DNA from: Halostella limicola
GTDB taxonomy: Archaea; Halobacteriota; Halobacteria; Halobacteriales; Natronoarchaeaceae
Direction: 5' to 3'
Assembly: GCF_003675875.1 (NCBI RefSeq)
Contig: NZ_RCDI01000001.1
Coordinates: forward strand, 310,001 to 374,000
DNA: 64,000 nucleotides
The notes under the pieces are model-generated. The model made no database searches. It was not told the origin of the DNA and was given only the letters and a program-made list of their open reading frames with translations. Position numbers and translations under genes: made by a program. Each line of letters starts with the position of its first letter. Positions within the stretch are counted from its first letter, which is position 1. Shown piece by piece: positions 18,138-26,463 of the stretch.

Positions 18138-18707
18138 ATGAGAGTCATCGGGACCGTCGGCCTGCCGGGCAGCGGCAAAGGCGAGGCCGCGGCCGTCGCC
18201 GAGGAACTGGGCGTCCCCGTCGTGACGATGGGCGACGTCATCCGCCGGGAGTGCCGGGACCGGGGGTTAGACCCCGCGACGCATCACGGGGAGATCGCGC
18301 AGGCGCTCCGCGAGGAGAACGGCCCGGACGCGATCGCGGAGCGGTCGCTCCCGGTCGTCGAGGACGCGCTGGAGGAGTCAGACACCGTGCTCGTCGACGG
18401 CCTCCGCTCGGGCATCGAGGTCGAGCGCTTCAAGGCGGCGTTCGGCGACGCGTTCACGCTGGTCAGCATCGAGGCCCCGTTCGAACTCCGCGCCGAGCGC
18501 GTCGACGACCGCGGGCGCGACAAGGGCGTCGACGAGGGCGGCGAGAGCCTCGAAGAGCGCGACGAGCGCGAACTCGGCTTCGGCATGGGCGAAGCAATGG
18601 ACCGGGCCGACGCCGTCATCGAGAACACCGGTTCGCTGGCGGCGTTCCGGCGACGCGTCCGGACGCTGATCGCCGACGGCCCCGACGCGCTCACGGAGGA
18701 ACCATGA
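18138..18707 (+). CDS. UPF0200 family P-loop nucleotide kinase-like protein
   Basis: 189 residues. Walker A GLPGSGKGE lies near residues 8-16, followed by an adenylate-kinase/dephospho-CoA-kinase-like fold: GDVIRRE after the first helix, a DGLRSGIEVE segment near 95, and a lid-like RGRDKG region near 133. Archaeal UPF0200 proteins are often labelled dephospho-CoA kinase, but the true substrate is not settled. It overlaps the next gene by four bases (ATGA), showing translational coupling with the UPF0201 protein. CTTAAG at 18107-18112 fits a leaderless start. Confidence 0.85.
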   Translation: MRVIGTVGLPGSGKGEAAAVAEELGVPVVTMGDVIRRECRDRGLDPATHHGEIAQALREENGPDAIAERSLPVVEDALEESDTVLVDGLRSGIEVERFKAAFGDAFTLVSIEAPFELRAERVDDRGRDKGVDEGGESLEERDERELGFGMGEAMDRADAVIENTGSLAAFRRRVRTLIADGPDALTEEP

Positions 18708-19129
18708 GTACGGTGTACAGCGTCGACGTCCGGATCGTAGCGCCCGTCAAAGACACCGAGGTGACCGACCGGGTCGCCGACGCGGTGACGAACGTCTTCC
18801 CCGAGGCCGAGACGGAGTCCCGCCCCGGCGAGGTAGTCGCCACGGCGCACTCGATGGAGCACTTCTCCGAGCTGCTCCACCGCCAGGAGATACTCGACAC
18901 CGCCCGCCGGGAGTTCTTCGACACCCTGCGCGGCGACACCTTCTCGTTCGCGCTGAAAAAGCAGGCGGCGTTTCAGGGCGTCATCAACTTCGCGGTCGGC
19001 AACCCCGACGAACTTGGCGACATCGAGGTCCGCGTGACCGTCACCCAGCCCACGCCCGAGGAGTTCGTCGACCACGTCGCCCCGCCGACGGAGGAGGGCG
19101 AGCCGATCACCGAAGACTTCGAGAAGTAG
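18704..19129 (+). CDS. UPF0201 family protein (archaeal, RNA-binding-like fold)
   Basis: 141 residues. An alpha/beta protein with the family segments VRIVAPVKDTE at the N-terminus, EILDTARREFF in the middle and FALKKQAAFQGVINF near residue 87. Members have a fold resembling ribosomal protein L5 domains, so RNA binding is suspected but unproven. Its ATG lies inside the stop of the UPF0200 kinase-like gene; this adjacency, together with the ATGA overlap, suggests the two act in one process. Confidence 0.82.
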   Translation: MSTVYSVDVRIVAPVKDTEVTDRVADAVTNVFPEAETESRPGEVVATAHSMEHFSELLHRQEILDTARREFFDTLRGDTFSFALKKQAAFQGVINFAVGNPDELGDIEVRVTVTQPTPEEFVDHVAPPTEEGEPITEDFEK

Positions 19130-19141
19130 TCGGTAGCCCGG

Positions 19142-19975
19142 TCAGTAATCGCCCAGAACCCCGAGGCGGCGCGCCCGTCGCGTCGAGTACTGGAACACCG
19201 CGTAGCCGAGCGCGAGGTAGCCGACGGCGGTCCCGACCAGGATCCCCAGGTCGACGAGCGAGAACTCCCAGAGCCGGGTCCCGTCGATCATCGCCCGCTG
19301 GAGGAGCGCGCTCCCGTGAGCCAGCGGGAGCGCCCGCGTCCAGCCCAGGTCGAACGCGGGGGCGGAGATCAGCACGACGAAGCCGAACTGCAGGAGGTTC
19401 AGCCAGTTGCCGATCCGCTTGTACAGCACGGTGATGCCGCCGGCGGCGAAGCCGAGGCCGAGCACCGACGCGATGCTGAGCGCGGACACGGCGACGACGG
19501 TCAGGACGTTGATCCGGAGCGCGGTGTCGGTGATGAGGAGCATCGCCAGCAGGACGACCGCCGACGTGAGGAACGTCCGGACGACCTTCGCGACGCCCTT
19601 GAGGAGCGCGACCGGCGCGAACCCGAACGGCGTCATCACGTGTCGCTCCAGCGTGCCCCACTGGACCTCGCTGCCGATGTCGTTCGATATCGAGGAGTAC
19701 GCGCCCACCGACAGCGTCCACAGGAAGTAGCCGACGATGATGCCCTCGATGGAGTCGGTGAGCGCCCGCCCGGCGATCATCCGGCCGCCGTAGAACAGCA
19801 GGCCGAAGAAGAACAGCGAGACGACGACGCCGCCGACGGCGTTGGCCGGATAGCGGACGAAGATCAGGAACTCGCGGTACAGCACGGCCGCCGCGAGGTC
19901 GAGATAGCCGGCCTCGCGGGGCGTAGACGCGTCCTCGCGGGGCGCGGATGCGACCCTGCGGTCGTCAGAACTCAT
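19142..19975 (-). CDS. ABC-2 type transporter permease
   Basis: 277 residues. A charged N-terminus (1-22) is followed by six predicted transmembrane helices, typical of ABC-2 exporters (first near 45-65; last near 240-262, with a cytoplasmic Arg-rich tail). GSEVQWGTLERHVMTPFG near residue 102 matches the conserved cytoplasmic loop that couples to the ATPase (usually E-x-G-T-L-E). It is encoded directly downstream of its ATPase, with a four-base overlap (19972-19975). Substrate unknown; ABC-2 pairs export drugs, lipids or polysaccharides. Confidence 0.85.
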   Translation of the reverse strand: MSSDDRRVASAPREDASTPREAGYLDLAAAVLYREFLIFVRYPANAVGGVVVSLFFFGLLFYGGRMIAGRALTDSIEGIIVGYFLWTLSVGAYSSISNDIGSEVQWGTLERHVMTPFGFAPVALLKGVAKVVRTFLTSAVVLLAMLLITDTALRINVLTVVAVSALSIASVLGLGFAAGGITVLYKRIGNWLNLLQFGFVVLISAPAFDLGWTRALPLAHGSALLQRAMIDGTRLWEFSLVDLGILVGTAVGYLALGYAVFQYSTRRARRLGVLGDY

Positions 19976-21177
19976 CGGTCTCCCCGGTCGCCCGCGGTGA
20001 GTTCGACGAACACGTCCTCCATGTCCGGTTCGATGGTCACGACCCGATCGAGCGTCACCCCGCGCGTTCGCAGGAACGCCATCACCGCGTAGAGCCCCTC
20101 GCTGTCGGCCGTCACCTCGACGCGCGCGCCGGGATCGAGCTGTTCGACGCCGGTCACGTCGAACCGGTCGCGCAGCTCCGCGAGCAGCTCCCGGTCGAAG
20201 TCGCGGCTCGCGATCCGGACGCGGTGTGCGTCGTCGCCGCTCCGGAGCAGGGCGTCGACGGCGTCGTCGGCGACGATCCGGCCGTCCGCCATGACGATGA
20301 CGCGGTCGCAGACCGTCTCGACGACGTCCATGTCGTGGCTGCTCAGCACGACGGTCAGCCCCTCCTCGGTCGCCAGGCGGCGGAGTTCCCGCTGGAGCGT
20401 CCGCGCGCTCTCGACGTCTAACCCGAGCGTCGGCTCGTCGAGAAACACCACGTCCGCGCCGCCGGCGAGCACGCTCGCGAGCGACACCTTCTGCTTCATC
20501 CCACGCGAGAGGTCGCGGACCGGGACGTCCGCCTTCTCCGCGAGTTCGAGGCGGTCGAGCAGGCGCTCCTGGCGGTCGGCCACCGAGTCCGGGTCGACGC
20601 CGCTGACCGTCGCGAAGTACCGGAGGTTCTCCCGGACGGTGAGCCGCCAGTAGTCGTTGCGCGCGCCCTCGAGCATGGCGTCGACGTGCGCGTACGCGGC
20701 GCGCGGGTCGTCCTGAGCGTCGACGCCGCTGATCCGGATCTCGCCCTCGTCCGGCAGCACCATCCCGAGAACGGATTTGATCAGGGTGGTCTTCCCCGCG
20801 CCGTTCGGTCCGAGGATCCCGACGACGGCCCCGGCCTCGATCTCGAAGGAGACTCCGTCGACCGCCGTCACTGCGTCGTCGCCGGTCCGGAACCGCTTGC
20901 GGAGCCCCTCGACGGCGACGGCGACCTCGGCCGCGCTCTCACGGTCCGCGTGGACGCCGCCAGCCGCTTCGTCCTCGCCGCCAGTCGCCATGTCATCGAC
21001 GGCATCTACACCGCTCTCGCGGACGCCTGCACCGTTCTCGCCGATGCCCGCACCGCTCTCGCCCTCGTCGCAGGTGCGCGTCCGCTCCCGAGAACCGGCC
21101 GCGTCGGTGTCCCGAACCGACGCTGACGGGCTCTCGTCCTCGTCTGCGACCGACCCGCCGTCGTCTCGCGTAGTCAT
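19972..21177 (-). CDS. ABC transporter ATP-binding protein with long acidic N-terminal extension
   Basis: 401 residues. Walker A GPNGAGKTT is near residue 119, the Q-loop region lies around the HVDAMLEGARN segment, the signature is LSRGMKQK (degenerate LSGGQ, usual for ABC-2 exporters), Walker B is VVFLDEP and the H-loop is SSHDMD. A C-terminal domain (about 320-400) follows. The first 70 residues are low complexity with near-repeats (GAGIGENGAGV); an internal ATG at 20991 would remove them, but a TATA-like AGTTTATC at 21202-21209 favours the upstream start. It forms an exporter with the overlapping permease gene. Confidence 0.85.
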   Translation of the reverse strand: MTTRDDGGSVADEDESPSASVRDTDAAGSRERTRTCDEGESGAGIGENGAGVRESGVDAVDDMATGGEDEAAGGVHADRESAAEVAVAVEGLRKRFRTGDDAVTAVDGVSFEIEAGAVVGILGPNGAGKTTLIKSVLGMVLPDEGEIRISGVDAQDDPRAAYAHVDAMLEGARNDYWRLTVRENLRYFATVSGVDPDSVADRQERLLDRLELAEKADVPVRDLSRGMKQKVSLASVLAGGADVVFLDEPTLGLDVESARTLQRELRRLATEEGLTVVLSSHDMDVVETVCDRVIVMADGRIVADDAVDALLRSGDDAHRVRIASRDFDRELLAELRDRFDVTGVEQLDPGARVEVTADSEGLYAVMAFLRTRGVTLDRVVTIEPDMEDVFVELTAGDRGDR

Positions 21178-21201
21178 CGACGGCCCTAGGGGCGGGAAGC
21201 G

Positions 21202-21209
21202 GATAAACT
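21202..21209 (-). promoter_or_regulatory. TATA-like box of the ABC exporter operon
   Basis: AGTTTATC on the minus strand, about 28 bases before the ATG at 21177; it decides for the long form of the ATPase. Confidence 0.4.
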
Positions 21210-21345
21210 ACACCCGGTCGCGGCCGTGGCGTCGGGCGTCCAACTGTCCGGACGGGTGTGTGAACCGTGCGAAGCCGTACGGGAACCGCGTCGTTACCGA
21301 CATCTGGCGGGAACCTTCGCTCGGGGAAGCGATCGCACCAAGAGA

Positions 21346-21353
21346 CTTTTATC
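21346..21353 (+). promoter_or_regulatory. TATA box of the six-PAS kinase gene
   Basis: CTTTTATC, about 28 bases before the ATG at 21379, consistent with a leaderless mRNA. Confidence 0.45.
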
Positions 21354-21378
21354 CCGCTGGTCGCGGACGTGTTGGTAG

Positions 21379-24300
21379 ATGGATTCTCCATCGCCGTCCG
21401 AGGCCGAACTCGAAGCGCGGGTTCGCCAACAGGAGATCGTCGCAGAACTCGGCCAGCGGGCGCTGGAAGCCGAGCCGCTCGACGAGCTGCTGCGCGACGC
21501 GGCGGCGCTCGTCGCGGAGACGCTGAACGCGGAGTACTGCCGCGTCCTTGAACTGCTACCCGATGGGGAGGCGTTTCTCTTGCGTCAGGGCGCCGGCTGG
21601 CCGGCGGAGTCGGTCGGGGAGGCGACGGTGTCCGCAGAAGGAAACACGCAGGCGGGGTTCGCGCTCCGTTCGGAGGAACCGGTCGTCGTTGACGACCGCC
21701 GCGCCGAGGACCGCTTCGACGGCGACCACCTGCTGGCCGACAACGATGTCGGCAGCGGGATCAGCGTCCCCGTCGGTCCGGCCGACGAGCCGTGGGGGAC
21801 GCTCGGCGTTTTCGCGACCGCCCGGCGGTCGTTCACCGAGCGCGACGTCACCTTCGTCCGGAGCGTCGCGAACGCCCTCGCGTCGGCCGCCGAGCGGGAG
21901 CGCGACGAGCGGCAACTCCGACAGATGGAGCGCCGGTACGAGGCCGTCTTCGAGGACCCGAACATCCTCGTCGGCCTGCTGGAGCCCGACGGGACGGTGC
22001 TCGACATCAACGGGACGGCGATGGAGTACATCGACGCCGACCTCGACGCGGTCACCGGGGAGGCGTTCTGGGAGACGCCGTGGTGGGGTGAGGGCGACGA
22101 CGTGGCGGCGGACGTCAGGGAATGGACCATGCGTGCGGCCGCGGGCGAGTACGTCGAGTTCGAAGCCGACCTCACTCGCCCGGACGGCGAGCGGTACACA
22201 CTCAACGGCGTCTTCCGCCCGGTCACCGACGACGACGGCGAGGTCGTCTCGATCCTCGTCTCGGACCGCGACGTCTCCGAGCGCAAGGAGCGAGAACGCG
22301 AGCTAGAGGAGTCCGAGCAGCGCTACCGGGCACTGATCGAGCACTTCCCCAACGGCGCTGTCGCGCTCGTCGACGAGGAACTCCGCTACCAGACCGTCGG
22401 CGGACACCCCCGCGACGTGGCGGACGTCACCGCCGAAGAGATAGAGGGGCGACCGGTGACCGAGAGCGTGCAGCCGAAACTGGCCGACGAGCTCGTCCCG
22501 CGCTATGAGGCCGCACTGGAGGGAGAGTCCGACGCGTTCGAGATCGACCTCGACGACCGGATCTACCAGTTTCAGGTCGTCCCCGTCCGGGACGAGGACG
22601 GTGAGGCCTTCGCCGCGTTGGGGATGTCACAGGACGTCACGGACCGGAAGCGAGCGGAGCGAAAACTACAGCGCAACAACGAGCAGTTGAAGACGCTGTT
22701 CGATGTCCTGCCGGTCGGCGTCATCGTCGCGGACGCCGACGGCCGGATCGTCGAGGCCAACGACACCGCCCACGAGATCTGGGGCGGGGACGTGTTCGAC
22801 GCGGGGTCCGTCGACGAGTACGAGCGGTATCCCGTGCGACGGGCGGATTCAGGCAAACGAGTCGAACCGGCGGAGATGACGCTGGCGCGCGTCGTCGACG
22901 GCGAGGAGGTGACCGACCCCGACATCGTCGAGATCGAGGCCGCCGACGGCGAGCGTCGCATCGTCAGGGCCGAGGGGATGCCGGTCCGCGACGAGCGCGG
23001 TGAGGTGACCCGCGGGGTCATCACGCTGACCGACATCACCGAGCGTCGGGAGAGCCAGCGAGCCCTCGAAGAATCCGAACGCCGGTACCGTACGCTGGTC
23101 GAGAACTTCCCGAACGGCGCGGTGGGGCTGTTCAACGAGGACCTGGAGTACACCGCCGTCGGCGGGGAACTGCTGGACACCCTCGACGTGGATCCCGAGG
23201 ACCGCATCGGGCACAGCATCCGCGAACTCCACCCCGAGGGCCTCCTCGACGAGATCGAACCGTACTTCCACGCCGCGCTCGCCGGCGAGACCAACGCCTT
23301 CGAGATCGAGTTCCGCGGCCGACACCTCTCGGCTCACACCCTGCCTATCAGGGACGCGGACGGCGAAGTCAGCGAGGGGATGCTTGTCGTTCAGGACGTC
23401 ACCGAGCGCAAGGAGCGCGAGCGGGCGCTCGAAGAGAGCGAGGCGAAGTTCCGAATGCTCGCTGAGAACCTCGATGAGGTGGTCTGGATGTCCGACCCGG
23501 ACACGCGGGAGATCCTCTACATCAACCCGGCGTACGAACGAGTCTTCGGGCGCGACAGAGACTCGGTGTACGAGAACCCGTTCTCGTTCCTCGAGGCAGT
23601 GCACCCGGACGACCGCGAGCGCGTCGAACGGGCGTACGATACCACCCCCGAGGAGGGGTTCGACGAGGAGTACCGCATCGTCACACCCGACGGCGAGACC
23701 CGGTGGCTCGACGTTCAAGCTGGCATCGTCCACAACGACCGGAAAACTCGCGTCGTCGGTATCGCCGAGGACATCACCGAACGGAAGGAGCGGGAGCGGG
23801 CCCTCGAAGAGTCCGAGCGACGCTACCGGACACTCGTGGAGGACTTCCCCAATGGCGCGGTGGCGCTGTTTGACGATGACCTGCAGTACACCGCTGTGGG
23901 CGGCCAGCTCCTAACGAGCGAGGGCATTGATCCGGACGACAGAATCGGCCGCAGCGTCCGCGAACTGTACCCGGACGAGCTCCTCGAAGAGGTCGAACCG
24001 AACTTCCGTGCCGCCCTTGCGGGTGAGTCGAATACGTTCGAGATAGAGTATCACGACCGGCATCTGTTCAGTCAGACCCTGCCAGTCCGGAACGCCGACG
24101 ACGAAGTCTTCGCGGGCATGCTCGTCGTCCAGGACGTCACCGAGCGCCGGGAGTACGAGCGGAAACTCGAGGAGTCGAACGAGCGCCTCGAGCAGTTCGC
24201 CTACGCCGCCTCCCACGACCTGCAGGAACCGCTTCGGATGGTCTCCAGCTACCTCCAGTTGATCGAGGACCGGTACGCCGACGAACTGGAGGCGGACGGC

Positions 24301-24864
24301 CGGGAGTTCCTGGAATTCGCAGTCGACGGCGCGGACCGCATGCGCGACATGATCGAGGGGCTTCTGGAGTACTCCAGAGTGGACACCCGCGGGGACCCGT
24401 TCGAGCCGGTCGAACTCAACGACGTCCTCGCGGACGTCCGCGACGACCTCCAGGTGAAGATCGAGGAGTCCGACGCGGCGATCGCCGCAGACGACCTCCC
24501 CCGCGTCAACGGCGACGCGAGCCAACTCAATCAGGTGTTCCAGAACCTGCTCTCGAACGCCATCGAGTACAGCGGCGACGCGCCGCCGCGGATCCGCGTC
24601 GCCGCCGACCGCGCCGACGGCGGAAACGAGTGGGTGATCTCCGTCAGCGACGAGGGGATCGGGATCGACCCGGACGACGCCGACCGCGTCTTCGAGGTGT
24701 TCCAGAGCCTCCACGGCCCCGACGATTCCGGGACCGGCATCGGACTGGCGCTGGTCAAGCGCATCGTTGAGCGCCACGGCGGCGACGTCCGGGTCGAGTC
24801 CGAACCCGGCGAGGGCGCGACGTTCTCGTTCACGCTGCCGGACGCGGCCGACCGGGACGAGTAA
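21379..24864 (+). CDS. Sensor histidine kinase with GAF and six PAS domains
   Basis: 1161 residues, soluble (no transmembrane helix). Approximate order: GAF 20-175; PAS1 180-305; PAS2 311-430; PAS3 434-555; PAS4 565-685; PAS5 685-805; PAS6 811-930; HisKA with phospho-acceptor His946 in YAASHDLQEP; HATPase with N-box NLLSNAIEY, G1 DEGIGID and G2 SGTGIGLAL. PAS2, PAS4 and PAS6 share the signature FPNGAVAL/GL and are clearly related; PAS4 and PAS6 are near copies, pointing to recent internal duplication. The protein autophosphorylates and should pass phosphate to a response regulator, but none is adjacent. The sensed signal is unknown; redox, light or small molecules are typical for PAS/GAF. Confidence 0.92.
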   Translation: MDSPSPSEAELEARVRQQEIVAELGQRALEAEPLDELLRDAAALVAETLNAEYCRVLELLPDGEAFLLRQGAGWPAESVGEATVSAEGNTQAGFALRSEEPVVVDDRRAEDRFDGDHLLADNDVGSGISVPVGPADEPWGTLGVFATARRSFTERDVTFVRSVANALASAAERERDERQLRQMERRYEAVFEDPNILVGLLEPDGTVLDINGTAMEYIDADLDAVTGEAFWETPWWGEGDDVAADVREWTMRAAAGEYVEFEADLTRPDGERYTLNGVFRPVTDDDGEVVSILVSDRDVSERKERERELEESEQRYRALIEHFPNGAVALVDEELRYQTVGGHPRDVADVTAEEIEGRPVTESVQPKLADELVPRYEAALEGESDAFEIDLDDRIYQFQVVPVRDEDGEAFAALGMSQDVTDRKRAERKLQRNNEQLKTLFDVLPVGVIVADADGRIVEANDTAHEIWGGDVFDAGSVDEYERYPVRRADSGKRVEPAEMTLARVVDGEEVTDPDIVEIEAADGERRIVRAEGMPVRDERGEVTRGVITLTDITERRESQRALEESERRYRTLVENFPNGAVGLFNEDLEYTAVGGELLDTLDVDPEDRIGHSIRELHPEGLLDEIEPYFHAALAGETNAFEIEFRGRHLSAHTLPIRDADGEVSEGMLVVQDVTERKERERALEESEAKFRMLAENLDEVVWMSDPDTREILYINPAYERVFGRDRDSVYENPFSFLEAVHPDDRERVERAYDTTPEEGFDEEYRIVTPDGETRWLDVQAGIVHNDRKTRVVGIAEDITERKERERALEESERRYRTLVEDFPNGAVALFDDDLQYTAVGGQLLTSEGIDPDDRIGRSVRELYPDELLEEVEPNFRAALAGESNTFEIEYHDRHLFSQTLPVRNADDEVFAGMLVVQDVTERREYERKLEESNERLEQFAYAASHDLQEPLRMVSSYLQLIEDRYADELEADGREFLEFAVDGADRMRDMIEGLLEYSRVDTRGDPFEPVELNDVLADVRDDLQVKIEESDAAIAADDLPRVNGDASQLNQVFQNLLSNAIEYSGDAPPRIRVAADRADGGNEWVISVSDEGIGIDPDDADRVFEVFQSLHGPDDSGTGIGLALVKRIVERHGGDVRVESEPGEGATFSFTLPDAADRDE

Positions 24865-24903
24865 CCGGTCGGTCACCGCTGACCCGCTTCCGCCGCCCGA
24901 CCG

Positions 24904-25788
24904 TCACTCCTCGTCGGTGATCGCGTAGTACGCCGAGCGGAGCGTCACCGGCGAGACGCCGGCGACCTCCGCGGCCTCGGTCTGGGTTAGCCCGCCGTCG
25001 CGCTCGCGGTCGGCGGCGTAGAGGCAGGCCGCGGCGACGCCGCTGGGGTCCCGGCCTCCGACGATGCCCTCGTCGGTCGCCCGCTCCGCGAACTCCGTCG
25101 CGCGGCGCTCGACGGCGCGCGAGCAGTCGAGTTCGCTGGCGAAGCGCGGCAGGTACTCGCGCGGGTCGATCGGCCCGGTCGGGAGGCCGAGTTCCCGGTT
25201 CAGCGCGTCGTAGGCCGCCTTGAGTTCGCTCTCGTCGGCGCGGGCGTCAGCGGTGACCTCGGCGAGCGTCCGCGACACCGTCTCGACCCGGCAGGTGGCG
25301 TAGACGGCGGCGGCAGCGAACCCCTCGACGGAGCGGCCGCGGAGGAGGTCCTCGTTCTGGGCCGACTCGAACAGCGTGCAGGCGCGGTCGCGGACGTTCT
25401 CGGGGAGTGATAGCGAGCTCACCAGCCGGCGGATCTCGGTGAAGCCGTACACCTGGTTACGGTCGGACTTCGAGGAGATGCGGGCGCGGTTGTGTTCGCG
25501 GCGCATCCGGGCGACCTGCCGACGCTTCCGGCCGGTCAGGCGCGTGTTCGACCCGGAGCCGTACCCGATCTCCGTGGAGAGGCCGCGGTCGTGTCTGGAC
25601 CGGGTCAGCGGCGCGCCGGTGCGCTCGCGGTTCGTCCCGTCGTCGTCGAACGACCGCCACTCCGGCCCGCGGTCGATGCGGTCCTCGGCCACGACGAGAC
25701 CGCACTCCGCGCAGACCGTCTCGTCGCCGCTCTCGTTCAGTCGTCCGTCGCACTCCGGACAGGCGGGGGAAGAGCGTGTCGTGCTCAT
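24904..25788 (-). CDS. tfb: Transcription initiation factor IIB (TFB)
   Basis: 294 residues from ATG at 25788 (a GTG one codon upstream is possible). N-terminal zinc ribbon C10-x2-C13 and C26-x2-C29; a B-finger-like segment with EWRSFDDD and GAPLTRSRHDRGLSTEIG; then two cyclin-type repeats (about 110-195 and 205-290) with VEGFAAAAVYATCR and PSGVAAACLYAAD marking each. It recruits RNA polymerase to TBP-bound promoters. Haloarchaea carry several TFBs that divide up promoters, so this is one paralogue. A clear TATTTAAA at 25816-25823 lies upstream, possibly self-regulated. Confidence 0.95.
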   Translation of the reverse strand: MSTTRSSPACPECDGRLNESGDETVCAECGLVVAEDRIDRGPEWRSFDDDGTNRERTGAPLTRSRHDRGLSTEIGYGSGSNTRLTGRKRRQVARMRREHNRARISSKSDRNQVYGFTEIRRLVSSLSLPENVRDRACTLFESAQNEDLLRGRSVEGFAAAAVYATCRVETVSRTLAEVTADARADESELKAAYDALNRELGLPTGPIDPREYLPRFASELDCSRAVERRATEFAERATDEGIVGGRDPSGVAAACLYAADRERDGGLTQTEAAEVAGVSPVTLRSAYYAITDEE

Positions 25789-25815
25789 CACAGTCGAAGC
25801 TTCGGCCCGACGGGA

Positions 25816-25823
25816 TATTTAAA
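25816..25823 (-). promoter_or_regulatory. TATA box of the tfb gene
   Basis: TTTAAATA on the minus strand, centred about 30 bases before the ATG. One of the best archaeal TATA boxes in the window; it indicates a leader of only a few bases. Confidence 0.6.
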
Positions 25824-25928
25824 CACGGACGAAACGCGGAACGAACGGCGCTTTCTCGACGTGGAGCGTACCGGTGACCGGTACGTTCCCCATCACAGAC
25901 GAGTAGATTCCGCCCCAGTGATCGATGA

Positions 25929-25935
25929 TTTTTAA
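25929..25935 (+). promoter_or_regulatory. TATA-like box for the 167-residue protein
   Basis: TTTTTAA, about 28 bases before the ATG at 25960, divergent from the tfb promoter. Confidence 0.4.
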
Positions 25936-25959
25936 CGGATGGAGAGAGGAGAGTGGGGT

Positions 25960-26463
25960 ATGACGCTGTCGGACATCGCCGCCGGTATCGAGGTCACCGC
26001 CGAGCAGCGCGACCCCGGCGTGGCGACGGTCGACGAGACCGACGCGGACCTGGCCGCGCGGCTGTCCGACCACGTCGACGAACTCCCCTGTGCCGCCGAC
26101 GCGGCCGCAACGGTCGTCGAGGCGTACGCCGACGGCGCGAGCGTCGGCGCGGCCGGGCGGGCCGCCGGCCTCGCACCGATGACCGCGGCGAAGGCGCTCC
26201 ACCGGCTCGGCGTGCAGGGGCTGTCCCCGCTCTCCCCGCGACAGCGCGAGGTCGTCAGGGACTGGCTGGCGGCGGAGCTCCCGCGGTCGGACGCGCTGGC
26301 GCTCGCCGGCGGATCCGAGACGGAGTTCGCGCTCGCGGCCTACGTCGAGACCCACGACCCCATCCCGGCGGCGGCCGACGCCGCCGAGGGGGTCCTCGCC
26401 GACGGCGGCCCCGCGGACGATCCGCTCGACGAGGCGATGAGCTCCGTCGACGACCTCCTATAG
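25960..26463 (+). CDS. Conserved haloarchaeal protein with HTH-like segment (DUF7858-like)
   Basis: 167 residues from MTLSDIAA (an in-frame ATG at 25939 lacks promoter support). The protein is all-alpha and Ala-rich. Residues about 45-85 (TVVEAYADGASVGAAGRAAG, then APMTAAKALHRLGV) look like a helix-turn-helix of the sigma/transposase kind. A second helical part follows (RQREVVRDWLAAELPRSDAL). I recall the family only as haloarchaeal and uncharacterised. It converges on, and overlaps by six bases, the ParA-like gene; the two may be functionally linked. Confidence 0.65.
   Translation: MTLSDIAAGIEVTAEQRDPGVATVDETDADLAARLSDHVDELPCAADAAATVVEAYADGASVGAAGRAAGLAPMTAAKALHRLGVQGLSPLSPRQREVVRDWLAAELPRSDALALAGGSETEFALAAYVETHDPIPAAADAAEGVLADGGPADDPLDEAMSSVDDLL

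Noticed and set aside
22300-24170. CRISPR-like direct repeats in the multi-PAS kinase
   Set aside because: The repeats are coding PAS domains about 360 bases long, diverged and without uniform spacers.
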